Shown here piece by piece: positions 1 through 7,600 of a stretch of 60,687 nt of DNA. The position numbers and the translations under genes were made by a program. Source of the stretch: Ruminococcus sp. (lineage in GTDB: Bacteria > Bacillota > Clostridia > Oscillospirales > Ruminococcaceae); contig SVNX01000012.1 in assembly GCA_015066665.1 (NCBI GenBank), forward strand, positions 1-60,687. Reading direction: 5' to 3'. Under the pieces are notes generated by a model. The model did no database searches, had not been told where the DNA came from, and saw only the letters and a program-made list of their open reading frames with translations. Numbering within the stretch: the stretch's first letter is position 1; every line of letters starts with the position of its first letter.

Positions 1-72
1 TACAATCATCAGCGTGTTCAGTTAAAGACAAAACTGACTCCGCTTGAATTGCGAAGCCAGTTTGTTGCTTAA
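1..72 (+). CDS. IS3-family transposase (OrfB), C-terminal fragment
   Basis: Only the last 23 codons are present; the frame is open at the contig edge and ends with TAA at 70-72. The peptide starts YNHQRVQLKTKLTPLELRSQ, which resembles the conserved C-terminus of the DDE transposase of IS3/IS150-type elements (YN..R.......P.E.R..F). The gene would transpose the element by a copy-out-paste-in route. An identical C-terminus is encoded at the other end of the window on the minus strand. No judgement on the integrity of the full gene is possible. Confidence 0.75.
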   Translation, partial: YNHQRVQLKTKLTPLELRSQFVA

Positions 73-92
73 TTTTATTTGCCATAGGGGCT

Positions 93-113
93 TTTTGTGC
101 TGTACGCACAAAA
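93..113. terminator. Hairpin inside the IS end
   Basis: TTTTGTGC at 93-100 and GCACAAAA at 106-113 form a perfect 8-bp stem around TGTAC, 21 bp after the transposase stop. It may terminate transposase transcription or block read-in. The same hairpin is present in the other IS end at 60574-60594. Confidence 0.5.
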
Positions 114-155
114 TGGTTCGGTTCAAATCGTCAGGGCGTTTTGATATTTGATGAA

Positions 156-1226
156 TTATTCTGCTGCCTCTGTGGTATCCGCTTCTGTCGGTGCCTCGGT
201 GGGCATGGTCACAGCGGGAGAACCGGACAGTGTCACCGTCACAACATAGCCATCCATATTGTTGCCGGAGATCTCATAGGGAGTGCCGCCGGACGGTACG
301 GAGAAGCTTGTGCTGCCGCTTGCATTCATGGGAACGTAGTACACACCGTACTTTGCAGTATCGGTCTTGATTTCGAGCATCTTATCGATGGTGTAGCTCT
401 TGACGGTGTTGAGGTATTCCTCAAGGCACTCGTTGTTCTCGGCCATATAGGTCGCAGCGGCTACGCCGACATAACGGAAGGTACCGGAGGTACGATCGGT
501 GATGTTCTCGCTGAAGTAGTTCTCCTTACCCTCGGGATAACGCTGCACGAAGCCATATTCATGTGCATGCTCCGCAATCCAGGAGAAGCTGCCCTCGTTC
601 TTGTACACCCAGGAACCGCTGTTCTCGGGATAGATGCCAAGTGTCAGGGTACGGCCGGTGTGGAAGTCCAGATCCTGAGAATCAGTTCTGTAGCCGGCAA
701 TCATGCGGACGTCATTGTTGCCGCCCTGTGCATAGAAATCGCTGAGCCATGCATCCATTGCATAAGCGGCTTCCTTATCGAGGCCGACCTCCCAGTCCTT
801 TGCGGTGTACGGCAGGGGCTTGCTCTTCTGTGCCAGAATACTCTGGATGGTGACATGGTTCACGGCATTGGAGGAACCGCTCTCAATGGCCTCGTGTACG
901 AACTCACAGTCATAATCATCGTTCATGAGAACGAGGTTGCCCTTATGCATATCCTCCTCATCAAGCTGCGTGGTTGCATAGCTGATGGCAGGCGGTTCAG
1001 TGGCAGCGGGCAGGGTTCCGACAGGATTGCCCTGTGCATCGGTACCGGCATTGGACTCGCCGGTGGACAGGCCATCCTGAAGCGGGTCATTGGTATTCGG
1101 TTTCTTGTTGGCGCATCCGCTGACGCAGGACACGAGCATAAAGATCAGCACCAGCAGAATTGCCAGCACGCAAATAATTCTGTCATATCTGACGCGATAA
1201 TTCTTCTTACGATATCTTTCAGCCAT
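156..1226 (-). CDS. VanY-fold (peptidase M15B-like) membrane-anchored pseudoenzyme
   Basis: 356 aa. A basic N-terminus precedes one membrane helix (about residues 17-38), then a low-complexity linker to about 85, an M15B/VanY-like domain (about 90-275) and a C-terminal extension with YEISGNNMDGYVVTV. Family landmarks are recognisable (AGYRTDSQDL; EHAHEYGFVQRYPEGKENY; FRYVG), but the zinc and catalytic positions are gone: Phe188 stands for the first His, Thr195 for Asp, Thr246 for the catalytic Glu and Thr249 for the second His. It is therefore probably not a D,D-carboxypeptidase; binding of peptidoglycan stems is an inference. A second degenerate VanY protein at 34540-35505 shares the C-terminal extension. 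Monocistronic, with its own promoter at 1273-1301. Fold call is good, function unknown. Confidence 0.7.
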   Translation of the reverse strand: MAERYRKKNYRVRYDRIICVLAILLVLIFMLVSCVSGCANKKPNTNDPLQDGLSTGESNAGTDAQGNPVGTLPAATEPPAISYATTQLDEEDMHKGNLVLMNDDYDCEFVHEAIESGSSNAVNHVTIQSILAQKSKPLPYTAKDWEVGLDKEAAYAMDAWLSDFYAQGGNNDVRMIAGYRTDSQDLDFHTGRTLTLGIYPENSGSWVYKNEGSFSWIAEHAHEYGFVQRYPEGKENYFSENITDRTSGTFRYVGVAAATYMAENNECLEEYLNTVKSYTIDKMLEIKTDTAKYGVYYVPMNASGSTSFSVPSGGTPYEISGNNMDGYVVTVTLSGSPAVTMPTEAPTEADTTEAAE

Positions 1227-1272
1227 ATGTATCTCCCTTTCTTTTTGTATGGGGTTTTTGTTCTACCTCACC

Positions 1273-1301
1273 ATTATACCACATATTCCGACACATGTAA
1301 A
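1273..1301 (-). promoter_or_regulatory. Promoter of the VanY-like gene
   Basis: On the minus strand TTTACA, a 17-nt spacer and TATAAT lie about 45 bp upstream of the start codon. SigA type. Confidence 0.65.
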
Positions 1302-1383
1302 CAGTTTTTTTGGTTTTTTTACAATTTTCACACAAAAAGATACACGCAAAGCCGCCGGATGGCCGCTTTCTTCCCATATTGGA

Positions 1384-1417
1384 AATCCCCCTCTCTCCCG
1401 CAGGAAAGAGGGGGATT
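1384..1417 (-). terminator. Hairpin after the anti-sigma gene
   Basis: AATCCCCCTCT and AGAGGGGGATT pair over 11 bp just beyond the stop at 1428. The U-run on the minus strand is short, so termination strength is uncertain. Confidence 0.5.
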
Positions 1418-1427
1418 CTGAAAAGGA

Positions 1428-2669
1428 TCACCGGAAGAGTGCAAGCATTTTTTCTTCGGCTTCCGGCGTCAGGCTCTCACAGCGGCCCATCATCTGTGCG
1501 GGCTGATCGTCCATGATATACAGATTTACGCCCCGCAGGCAGAACTTCTGCTCCATCATGCAGCATTCGCCCGTTTCCATATTCTCGAACTGGAACCAGA
1601 CCTTGTAGCGCCAGAAATTGCCTTCTATATCATAAGCATCGGAGGCATAGAGACAGTCCTTCAGCACCCAGCCATCCGCCAGAAGTGCTTTCATGCGTGC
1701 ATCGACGGCATCTTTATGAGCCTTATCCTCCGCCGAACCCGGCTCGGCATTGCGGATGCTCATGCCGAGAAAACGATAGCTGATGTCCGGATTCGCCGCC
1801 AAGACTTTCTCATAGCGAGCAGAAACCGTATAGCGGAGCAGCACATCCATAAGCACTGTGTCAAAAGGCAGTGTTGCCGGTGCAAAGGAAGGCGTGTCCC
1901 TCGATGCGTGAATATCGTCATGCAGATATTCCGTCACAATAAAGCTCTCGCTGCCGATTTTAGCAAATTCGAGTCCCAGAACGAGCGTATCGTCCTCATA
2001 GAAATCAAAGTAATAGAGGGTCGTGGCAAGATTCACTGCGGTCGTTTCATCTGCGCCCATATTGATGCTTTCTTCAACCGGGTACAGCTCCATATCTGAA
2101 AACTTCACACGGATGTCCCTGCCCTCAAAATAATACGCATAGGCCTTGTCCATATTCTTGCCGAGTGCTTCCTTGAAGGCTTCCATATCATCAAAACCGG
2201 CCTGTTTCTTGATGGCGTAGAAATCCTCCACACGATAGGCCAGAATGTCCACAAGCGCCTCCGTCTCTCCCTTTGTCAGATCCTTTGTCACCTTTTTGAG
2301 ACGGGCGATATCGGCGATACCCGAAAAACTGATGCACTTATTGGTCATCTCGCCATAACTCAGAATACCAACGCCCCCGAGCACCACGAACAGAATGCAT
2401 CCCAGCACAACCGAGAGCAGCACTCTGCGGCGCATCTTCCTGCGAATCTTCTTCATGGGGCGGAGTTTGTTTTCATTTTCTGCGGCGGTTTCCTCATTTT
2501 TTGCATTTTTGTCCTGCTCGAGCGTGCGTTGGTAATGTGCCAGCTGTTCACGGCAGGCAGCGCATTCTTCCATGTGCTGTTCAAGTTCCTTTGCAGTCTC
2601 CTCCGAGCAGAGCTGCTCGGCATAGAGTGTCAGCAGATCCTTTGCAATCTCACATTTCATATCGATCAC
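1428..2669 (-). CDS. Zinc-finger anti-sigma factor (membrane protein)
   Basis: 413 aa from a GTG start whose GTGA overlaps the sigma-factor stop by 4 bp; AAAGGA sits 4-5 nt upstream. An ATG nine bases later is the alternative. The N-terminus has the zf-HC2 (anti-sigma zinc finger) pattern with H..CAAC around residues 32-40. A basic stretch, RRKMRRR, leads into one membrane helix near 87-110, and the roughly 300-residue C-terminal part is predicted extracellular and not recognised. By family analogy the zinc finger holds the ECF sigma factor encoded immediately upstream and the outer domain senses an envelope signal. Pairing with 2666-3175 is supported by the overlap. Confidence 0.8.
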   Translation of the reverse strand: MIDMKCEIAKDLLTLYAEQLCSEETAKELEQHMEECAACREQLAHYQRTLEQDKNAKNEETAAENENKLRPMKKIRRKMRRRVLLSVVLGCILFVVLGGVGILSYGEMTNKCISFSGIADIARLKKVTKDLTKGETEALVDILAYRVEDFYAIKKQAGFDDMEAFKEALGKNMDKAYAYYFEGRDIRVKFSDMELYPVEESINMGADETTAVNLATTLYYFDFYEDDTLVLGLEFAKIGSESFIVTEYLHDDIHASRDTPSFAPATLPFDTVLMDVLLRYTVSARYEKVLAANPDISYRFLGMSIRNAEPGSAEDKAHKDAVDARMKALLADGWVLKDCLYASDAYDIEGNFWRYKVWFQFENMETGECCMMEQKFCLRGVNLYIMDDQPAQMMGRCESLTPEAEEKMLALFR

Positions 2670-3175
2670 GATTCCTTTCCCTGATTCTCATTTTCCATCA
2701 GTCTGAGCACCATATCCTTGCTGCGAAGGAAGGTGACTCTGCCCCAGACCTCGGATTTCCCGAACATCTGTGCAATCTCCCTGAATGGCAGTTCGGCATA
2801 GACCCGCAGGAGGAAGACCTCCTTATAGGGTTCATCAAGCTCATGGACAGCCTGTCGGATGTGTCTTGCGGCATCGGCATCCATCAGCTGTTCCTCAAAA
2901 GAAGGCCCTTCCTCACGAAGCTCCTCCTGCAGAGGCACGGCCGGATGGCGCTGCTTTTTTCGCAGATGGTCATAATATGTATGCTTGGCTATCTGGCAAA
3001 GCCACGAGGTCAGCTTGCAGCGATCATCGAAGCTTTCGCTCTTTTCCATGGCTTTGAGAAAAGTATCCTGCAAGAGATCCTCTGCCAGATCGGCGTCCGC
3101 ACACAGCCGGAGCAGGAAGTGATAGACTTCCTTTGCATGCTGTGCATAGACGGCATCGAAATTGATTTTCGCCAT
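2666..3175 (-). CDS. ECF RNA polymerase sigma factor
   Basis: 169 aa. Region 2 is seen in the N-terminal half (DLAEDLLQDTFLKAME, then LTSWLCQIAKHTYYDHLRK) and region 4 in the C-terminal half (LDEPYKEVFLLRVYAELPFREIAQMFG, a helix-turn-helix). Size and the absence of regions 1 and 3 fit the extracytoplasmic-function group. It is followed with a 4-bp overlap by its presumed membrane anti-sigma factor. An ECF-type promoter, TGTAAC-N16-CGTC, lies 27 bp upstream, suggesting autoregulation. The RBS AAAGGAGG precedes ATG by about 9 nt. The regulon is unknown. Confidence 0.9.
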   Translation of the reverse strand: MAKINFDAVYAQHAKEVYHFLLRLCADADLAEDLLQDTFLKAMEKSESFDDRCKLTSWLCQIAKHTYYDHLRKKQRHPAVPLQEELREEGPSFEEQLMDADAARHIRQAVHELDEPYKEVFLLRVYAELPFREIAQMFGKSEVWGRVTFLRSKDMVLRLMENENQGKES

Positions 3176-3201
3176 CGGTTCCGCCTCCTTTCACTATGTT
3201 A

Positions 3202-3227
3202 GACGCTGCGGGAAGGAATTCGTTACA
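3202..3227 (-). promoter_or_regulatory. Candidate ECF-sigma autoregulatory promoter
   Basis: On the minus strand TGTAAC, 16 nt, CGTC. This resembles the SigW-type pattern (TGAAAC-N16-CGTA) and differs from the SigA promoters of the rest of the window. It lies directly before the ECF gene at 3175. Confidence 0.55.
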
Positions 3228-3249
3228 TAAAATGCAGATTTTTTTAAAA

Positions 3250-3279
3250 ATAAAGCCCTCCCCGAAGGGAAGGCTTTAT
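3250..3279 (-). terminator. Terminator after the Asn/Gln-rich small protein gene
   Basis: ATAAAGCC and GGCTTTAT pair, with a further CCC/GGG inner stem around CGAA. On the minus strand the stem is followed by TTTTTA. It separates the small gene from the sigma operon downstream. Confidence 0.7.
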
Positions 3280-3281
3280 CA

Positions 3282-3413
3282 TTAGTTGCCGGAAGGATTG
3301 TTGTTCTTGTTCTGGGAAGCAGGATTCTGGTTCTTGTTCTGAGAACCGGGATTCTGATTCTTATTCTGGGAACCGGGAGTCTGGTTCTTGTTCTGAGAAT
3401 GCTGATTGCTCAT
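3282..3413 (-). CDS. 43-aa Asn/Gln/Lys-rich repeat protein
   Basis: Start chosen at ATG 3413 because AGGAG lies 8 nt upstream; a longer reading frame has no such site. The peptide is MSNQH followed by four near-identical nine-residue units of the type SQNKNQNPG, ending NNNPSGN. It has no hydrophobic segment and no Cys, and is predicted disordered and basic. The DNA itself carries the corresponding 27-bp repeat. It lies between two ECF sigma/anti-sigma pairs and has its own terminator. Small Asn/Gln-rich proteins occur in spore formers, but I cannot assign this one; function unknown. Confidence 0.65.
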   Translation of the reverse strand: MSNQHSQNKNQTPGSQNKNQNPGSQNKNQNPASQNKNNNPSGN

Positions 3414-3551
3414 ACGATCGCTCCTATCTCCGCACATGCCGGCATATCCCGAGCGGAATGTGCGGCGTTCCGTTTCCGATATACCGTCGGAGCGCTGACA
3501 TGGCTCCGTCAGAGATAGTATGCCCCGCACGCCTTCCTTCTATTCACGCAG

Positions 3552-3890
3552 TCAGTCCGGTACTGCGACTGTTTCCGTGGTCGGCTCCGTTGTCTCCTCT
3601 GCAGTGGTCGTCGAAACAACCGGCACGGTCGAGGCAGGCTTGAGGGGATTTTCCAGCTCCCGCATGCTCCACAGCGACAGACCGCATCCGACACACAGTG
3701 CCACTGCTGCCGCCGCATAGAGCGGGTAACGCAGGAAATGCCTGTTTGATGCTTCCTGCACTTCACATGTCATCTCTTCCGCATTTTCATTCAGATCCAT
3801 CTGATACAGATCCTGCTTCAGACGCTCCGTCACATCCTCGGGCGCATGCACCCTGCCAAAGGCTTCCTTGATTTCCTTATGCATATTCAT
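3552..3890 (-). CDS. Small membrane protein, putative anti-sigma factor
   Basis: 112 aa. Residues 1-48 are soluble (MNMHKEIKEAFGRVHAPEDVTERL..), a membrane helix spans about 53-75, and the C-terminus is a short Thr/Glu/Pro-rich external tail. The ATG overlaps the stop of the upstream ECF sigma gene by 4 bp, the usual arrangement for a sigma/anti-sigma pair. No zinc-finger Cys/His set is visible, so the assignment rests on position and topology rather than on a recognised domain. Confidence 0.6.
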   Translation of the reverse strand: MNMHKEIKEAFGRVHAPEDVTERLKQDLYQMDLNENAEEMTCEVQEASNRHFLRYPLYAAAAVALCVGCGLSLWSMRELENPLKPASTVPVVSTTTAEETTEPTTETVAVPD

Positions 3891-4423
3891 TTCCGATACC
3901 CTCCCAACTGTTTCTCCAGACGTTTCCGCCCCCGTGTCAGGTGCTGTGCAACGGCCGATTCACTGCTGCCGGTGATGCCGGCGATCTCCTTGATCGAATA
4001 ATCCTCGAAATAATGCAGGTAAATGGCAATGCGGTATTTCTCCGGCAGGGACAGCACTGCTTCCAGCACCGGATTGCTTCCGGGCGTCGTCTGTCCGCCA
4101 AGCGATGCAATGTCCACATCCACCCTGCGTCTGCGCCATGCACTGCGCAGAAGATTCTTGCTCTCATTGATTGTCACACGCAGAAACCACGCTTTCTCGT
4201 GCTCTCTGCTCTCAAACACGGGATGCGTCTTGAAGTACTTGAGGAACACCTCCTGAAGAATATCCTCCGCATCCGCATTGTTGCCGACCGCCGCAAGTGC
4301 TGTCCGGTATATCATATCCTTATAGATATCAATCACCGCAAAGGTCACACCGGACATTTCTATGCGGCTTTTCTGTCCGATCTCCACGGCTTTGTTCCTT
4401 TCCGATTCCATCATGGCAAGCAT
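3887..4423 (-). CDS. ECF RNA polymerase sigma factor
   Basis: 178 aa from ATG 4423, chosen because AGGTGGGAG lies just upstream; the frame extends further back but without an RBS. Region 2 is visible as AEDILQEVFLKYFKT and KAWFLRVTINESKNLLRSAWRR, region 4 as LSLPEKYRIAIYLHYFEDYSIKEIAGI plus SESAVAQHLTRGRKRLEKQL. It is a Firmicutes-type ECF factor paired with the small membrane protein that overlaps its stop. A SigA-type promoter (TTGACA-N17-TATACT) lies about 140 bp upstream, back to back with the promoter of the divergent YcxB-like gene. Confidence 0.88.
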   Translation of the reverse strand: MLAMMESERNKAVEIGQKSRIEMSGVTFAVIDIYKDMIYRTALAAVGNNADAEDILQEVFLKYFKTHPVFESREHEKAWFLRVTINESKNLLRSAWRRRRVDVDIASLGGQTTPGSNPVLEAVLSLPEKYRIAIYLHYFEDYSIKEIAGITGSSESAVAQHLTRGRKRLEKQLGGYRK

Positions 4424-4562
4424 CGTTCTCCCACCTTTCCAAGTGTCTTTACCCCTAATACACCTGAGGAGGCTGATTTCTGACAAAAATCCGATGCGGT
4501 TCCCGAAATTTGTATGAATGCACAATTTGTGTTTCGTTTTATCATGCAGTTTCACTAATGAC

Positions 4563-4591
4563 AGTATACCACAAAAATACGATTTTGTCAA
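4563..4591 (-). promoter_or_regulatory. Promoter of the ECF sigma/anti-sigma operon
   Basis: TTGACA (4591-4586), 17-nt spacer, TATACT (4568-4563) on the minus strand. It leaves a leader of about 130 nt before the ATG at 4423. Confidence 0.65.
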
Positions 4592-4595
4592 AGGG

Positions 4596-4624
4596 TTGCG
4601 CAATTTTCCGCATTGTGCTATAAT
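4596..4624 (+). promoter_or_regulatory. Promoter of the YcxB-like gene
   Basis: TTGCGC at 4596-4601, 17-nt spacer, TATAAT at 4619-4624; the start codon follows 25 bp later. Only 4 bp separate its -35 from the -35 of the divergent sigma operon. Confidence 0.7.
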
Positions 4625-4649
4625 GGAAGTGAAATGAGGTGAGAGCGGA

Positions 4650-5204
4650 ATGGAACTGACGGACGAGCTGCGGGAGATCCATCACATCGGCGATGCCGAG
4701 CCGGTTTATGTCATCCACACGACCATGAACGAAGCCGAGCTGCGGGATGCCATCTGCAATGCAAGGCAGCGTGAGCGTTTCTTTATATGCATCGCTCTTG
4801 CAGTGGTGGCCGTGCTGGCTGTGATCTACGGCCTGTATTCTGAATACGGTGCCAACTTCTGGGGCGTGGCCTTCTGTGTATTCCTGATCGTTGAGCGGAT
4901 TGCCGGTGCAAGACGGCACACAAACAAAGTGATTGCTCAGCTGCAGGAAAAATATGGTTTTGCCGGTGCGGAGGAAACGATCTGGTTTTTTGATGAGCAT
5001 GTTGTGGCATACGATCACATCAGGGACAGCAGCCGCGGCTATGTCTATGCACATTTCCAGAAGCTCTACTGCAAGCGGACGTACCTGTTCCTCTGCTGGG
5101 CGGAAAGACAGGGGCATTTCATCCGGAATGCAGACATTGCCGACAAGGATGCACTGATCCGCTTTCTGAAACAAAAGAACCCTTCAATGGAGATGAAGAA
5201 GTGA
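4650..5204 (+). CDS. YcxB-like membrane protein
   Basis: 184 aa. Two adjacent membrane helices (about 44-62 and 66-84) with a short extracellular turn are followed by a cytoplasmic C-terminal domain (about 105-175) with the YcxB-like pattern: a strand EETIWFFDEHVV, then a W/Y-rich core around VYAHFQKLYCKRTYLFLCW, and a final helix ALIRFLKQKNP. The biochemical role of this family is not established. The RBS GAGGTGAGAG precedes ATG. Monocistronic, with its own promoter; the next gene has a separate promoter. Confidence 0.7.
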   Translation: MELTDELREIHHIGDAEPVYVIHTTMNEAELRDAICNARQRERFFICIALAVVAVLAVIYGLYSEYGANFWGVAFCVFLIVERIAGARRHTNKVIAQLQEKYGFAGAEETIWFFDEHVVAYDHIRDSSRGYVYAHFQKLYCKRTYLFLCWAERQGHFIRNADIADKDALIRFLKQKNPSMEMKK

Positions 5205-5219
5205 GCGGCATGTGCCCAC

Positions 5220-5248
5220 TTGCATTCATCCGCAAAATATGATACAAT
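5220..5248 (+). promoter_or_regulatory. Promoter of the CxxCxxCC protein gene (and probably purB)
   Basis: TTGCAT at 5220-5225, 17-nt spacer, TACAAT at 5243-5248; the start codon follows at 5272. Confidence 0.7.
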
Positions 5249-5271
5249 AGATAGTAATGGAGGTGAGTTTC

Positions 5272-5763
5272 ATGCTGACAAAACTCCTCAGCCGTGCAAC
5301 CTGCGCAGACTGTCAGCTCTGCTGCGTCTTTGACCGGTACGATGTCTGGGAAACGCCCGTACTCAGTGATGAAATCAGACAAAAGGCACAGGCCCTGCTG
5401 CCCGATGCCGAATTTGTATCCAAGGGCGAGAGCTCCTGGCTGTTCCGCATCCGTGAATTCGATGAGGACGGTCTCTTCCGCTGTCCCCTGCTCGACCCTG
5501 CAAAGGGCTGCATGCTCGGCACGGAAAAACCGTTTGACTGCCAGATCTGGCCATACCGCATCATGGAGCTGGACGGCAGACAGGCCATCACCATTGCACC
5601 CATCTGCGATGCCATGACGGCACAGCCCCTCGGCACGCTGCTATCCTTCCTCAAGGAAGAGCTTGCCGATGTCATTTTTGACTATGCCGCAGCACATCCC
5701 GATGTGGTCAAGCCCTATGACCCCTTATATCCCATCCTGTTATGGAAGCCTCAGGAAATATAA
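5272..5763 (+). CDS. YkgJ-like cysteine-cluster protein
   Basis: 163 aa from ATG 5272, which has GGAGGTG at 5259-5265; an upstream ATG at 5257 overlaps that RBS and is rejected. The N-terminus carries the family signature CADCQLCCVF (C..C..CC), and two more Cys-containing strands follow (LFRCPLLDPAKGCMLG; PFDCQIWPYRIM; APICDAM), as in YkgJ/UPF0153 proteins thought to bind zinc or an iron-sulfur cluster. The exact function is unknown. It is 17 bp upstream of purB without a terminator, so the two are probably co-transcribed. Confidence 0.8.
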   Translation: MLTKLLSRATCADCQLCCVFDRYDVWETPVLSDEIRQKAQALLPDAEFVSKGESSWLFRIREFDEDGLFRCPLLDPAKGCMLGTEKPFDCQIWPYRIMELDGRQAITIAPICDAMTAQPLGTLLSFLKEELADVIFDYAAAHPDVVKPYDPLYPILLWKPQEI

Positions 5764-5780
5764 ATCAAGGAGAAATCATT

Positions 5781-7220
5781 ATGTCCAATACGTCCTATGT
5801 ATCCCCGTTCTGCACCCGCTATGCCAGCAAGGAAATGCAGTATCTCTTCTCTGCTGACAAGAAGTTCACAACCTGGAGAAAGCTCTGGGTGGCGCTTGCC
5901 CGTGCGGAAATGAAGCTTGGTCTGCCTGTAACACAGGAGCAGGTGGCAGAGCTGGAAGCCAATATCAACAACATCGACTATGAGATGGCCGCTGCGGAAG
6001 AAAAGATCGTACGCCACGACGTGATGGCACATGTGCACACCTATGCGCACTGCTGCCCGAAGGCGGCCCCCATCATCCATCTCGGCGCCACTTCCTGCTA
6101 TGTCGGTGACAATACCGATGTCATCATCATGCGTGATGCCCTTGAAGTGGTCAAGAGAAAGCTCGTCAAGGTCATTGCACAGCTCGCAAAATTCGCAGAC
6201 ACCTACAAGTCCCTCCCCTGCCTTGGCTACACCCATCTGCAGCCGGCACAGCTGACCACCATCGGCAAGCGTGCCACACTCTGGTGCAATGAGCTGCTGA
6301 TGGATCTGGAGGATCTGGAATTCCGCATTGCCTCCCTCAAGCTCCTCGGCTCCAAGGGCACCACCGGCACTCAGGCTTCTTTCGTGGAGCTGTTCGAGGG
6401 CGATTCTGACAAGATCAGAGCCATGGAGCAGATGATCGCAGAGGAAATGGGCTTTGATGCTGTGGTTCCGGTTTCCGGCCAGACCTATTCCAGAAAGATG
6501 GACTATCAGGTATGCTCCGTACTCGCCGGCATTGCCCAGTCGGCAAGCAAGTTCTCCTATGACATCCGACTGATGCAGAGCTTCAAGGAAATGGAAGAGC
6601 CGTTTGAGAAGAGCCAGATCGGTTCCTCTGCAATGGCCTACAAGCGCAACCCGATGCGTGATGAAAGAATCGGTGCACTGGCAAGATATGTGATGGTGGA
6701 TGTGCTCAACCCCGCATTCACAGCCGGCACACAGTGGCTCGAGCGTACACTGGATGACTCTGCCAACAGAAGAATCAGCGTGGCTGAGGCTTTCCTCGGT
6801 GTGGATGCCATTCTGAACATCCTGCTGAATGTGACCGATCCCGAGAACGGCCTTGTGGTCTATGAGAAGATCATCGAGCGCAGAGTGATGGCCGAGCTGC
6901 CGTTCATGGCAACGGAGAACATCATGATGGATGCCGTCAAGAAGGGCGGCAACCGTCAGGAGCTGCACGAAAAGATCCGCCAGTACTCCATGCAGGCGGG
7001 CGCAAGAGTCAAGCGTGAGGGTCTTGACAACAATCTCTGCGAGCTGATCATTGCCGATCCCATGTTCATGATCACAAAGGAAGAGATGGATGCCATCATG
7101 AAGCCGGAGAACTTCATCGGCCGTGCGCCCGAGCAGGTGGATGAATTCATCCGTGACTGCGTACAGCCGGCACTTGACAGAAACGGCGTCTCCGACGACA
7201 CCGCTGAAATCAGCGTCTGA
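5781..7220 (+). CDS. purB: Adenylosuccinate lyase
   Basis: 479 aa from ATG 5781, with AAGGAGA 8 nt upstream. The enzyme cleaves SAICAR to AICAR and adenylosuccinate to AMP, releasing fumarate, in purine synthesis. The fumarase/aspartase superfamily signature is present as GSSAMAYKRNPMRDE in the mobile catalytic loop; GATSCYVGDNTD and TYTHLQPAQ-type segments (GYTHLQPAQLTTIG) supply the other active-site strands. Length and the C-terminal NRQELHEKIR helix fit the bacterial/eukaryotic-type PurB. It stands apart from other pur genes, between a CxxCxxCC protein and an ArsC/Spx-like protein. Confidence 0.96.
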   Translation: MSNTSYVSPFCTRYASKEMQYLFSADKKFTTWRKLWVALARAEMKLGLPVTQEQVAELEANINNIDYEMAAAEEKIVRHDVMAHVHTYAHCCPKAAPIIHLGATSCYVGDNTDVIIMRDALEVVKRKLVKVIAQLAKFADTYKSLPCLGYTHLQPAQLTTIGKRATLWCNELLMDLEDLEFRIASLKLLGSKGTTGTQASFVELFEGDSDKIRAMEQMIAEEMGFDAVVPVSGQTYSRKMDYQVCSVLAGIAQSASKFSYDIRLMQSFKEMEEPFEKSQIGSSAMAYKRNPMRDERIGALARYVMVDVLNPAFTAGTQWLERTLDDSANRRISVAEAFLGVDAILNILLNVTDPENGLVVYEKIIERRVMAELPFMATENIMMDAVKKGGNRQELHEKIRQYSMQAGARVKREGLDNNLCELIIADPMFMITKEEMDAIMKPENFIGRAPEQVDEFIRDCVQPALDRNGVSDDTAEISV

Positions 7221-7239
7221 TCGTGAAAGGAGAATTTGC

Positions 7240-7593
7240 ATGCTGTTTGTTCATTATCCGAAGTGTACGACCTGCCAGAAGGCCGGCAAATGGCTGACAG
7301 CGCAGGGATTCTGCTTCGAGAGCCGCCACATTAAAGAGGCTTCACCCACACTCGAAGAACTGACGGACTGGTACCGCCGGAGCGGTCTGCCGCTGAAGCG
7401 GTTCTTCAACACAAGCGGCCTTGTATACAAGGAGATGGGACTGAAGGACAAGCTGCCGTCCCTGTCTGAAGAGGAACAGCTTGCACTGCTTGCCTCGGAT
7501 GGCATGCTGGTGAAGCGTCCGATTCTGATTGACGGCGACACGGTGCTTGTGGGATTCAAGGAAGCAGAGTGGACGGAGAAGCTCTGTAAATAA
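7240..7593 (+). CDS. ArsC/Spx/YffB-family protein
   Basis: 117 aa from ATG 7240 (AAAGGAG upstream), 19 bp after purB. Thioredoxin-like fold of the ArsC/Spx family: HYPKCTTCQKAGKWL carries Cys9-x-x-Cys12, LKRFFNTSGLVYKEMGLKDKL is the middle helix, and LVKRPILIDGDTVLVGFKEAEW contains the cis-Pro strand (RPILI). These features fit the YffB/Spx-like arsenate-reductase-related group found across Firmicutes; a dedicated arsenate function is not supported because no ars genes are nearby. A redox or regulatory role is equally possible. Confidence 0.85.
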   Translation: MLFVHYPKCTTCQKAGKWLTAQGFCFESRHIKEASPTLEELTDWYRRSGLPLKRFFNTSGLVYKEMGLKDKLPSLSEEEQLALLASDGMLVKRPILIDGDTVLVGFKEAEWTEKLCK

Positions 7594-7600
7594 GAAAGAA

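Larger units (their letters stand above)
1..125 (+). mobile_element. IS3-family element, right end (truncated by contig edge)
   Basis: The segment holds the end of a transposase frame, its stop, a hairpin and a terminal inverted repeat. Bases 1-116 are identical to the reverse complement of 60571-60686. Two bases then differ (TT here, GG there) and the match resumes in CGGTTCA at 119-125, after which the copies diverge, so the element tip is placed at 125, ending in CA as IS3 elements do. The rest of the element lies outside the window, so target duplications cannot be checked. Confidence 0.85.

Noticed and set aside
1219-1431. 70-codon minus-strand frame overlapping the first VanY-like gene start
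   Set aside because: It runs through the promoter and the hairpin at 1384-1417 and has no RBS.
4424-4603. N-terminal extension of the ECF sigma gene at 3887-4423
   Set aside because: The extended frame covers the operon promoter; ATG 4423 has a good ribosome binding site.
7240-7593. Dedicated arsenate reductase
   Set aside because: Only the Cys9/Cys12 ArsC-Spx fold is seen; no arsenite pump or ArsR repressor is nearby, so the functional name is not supported.
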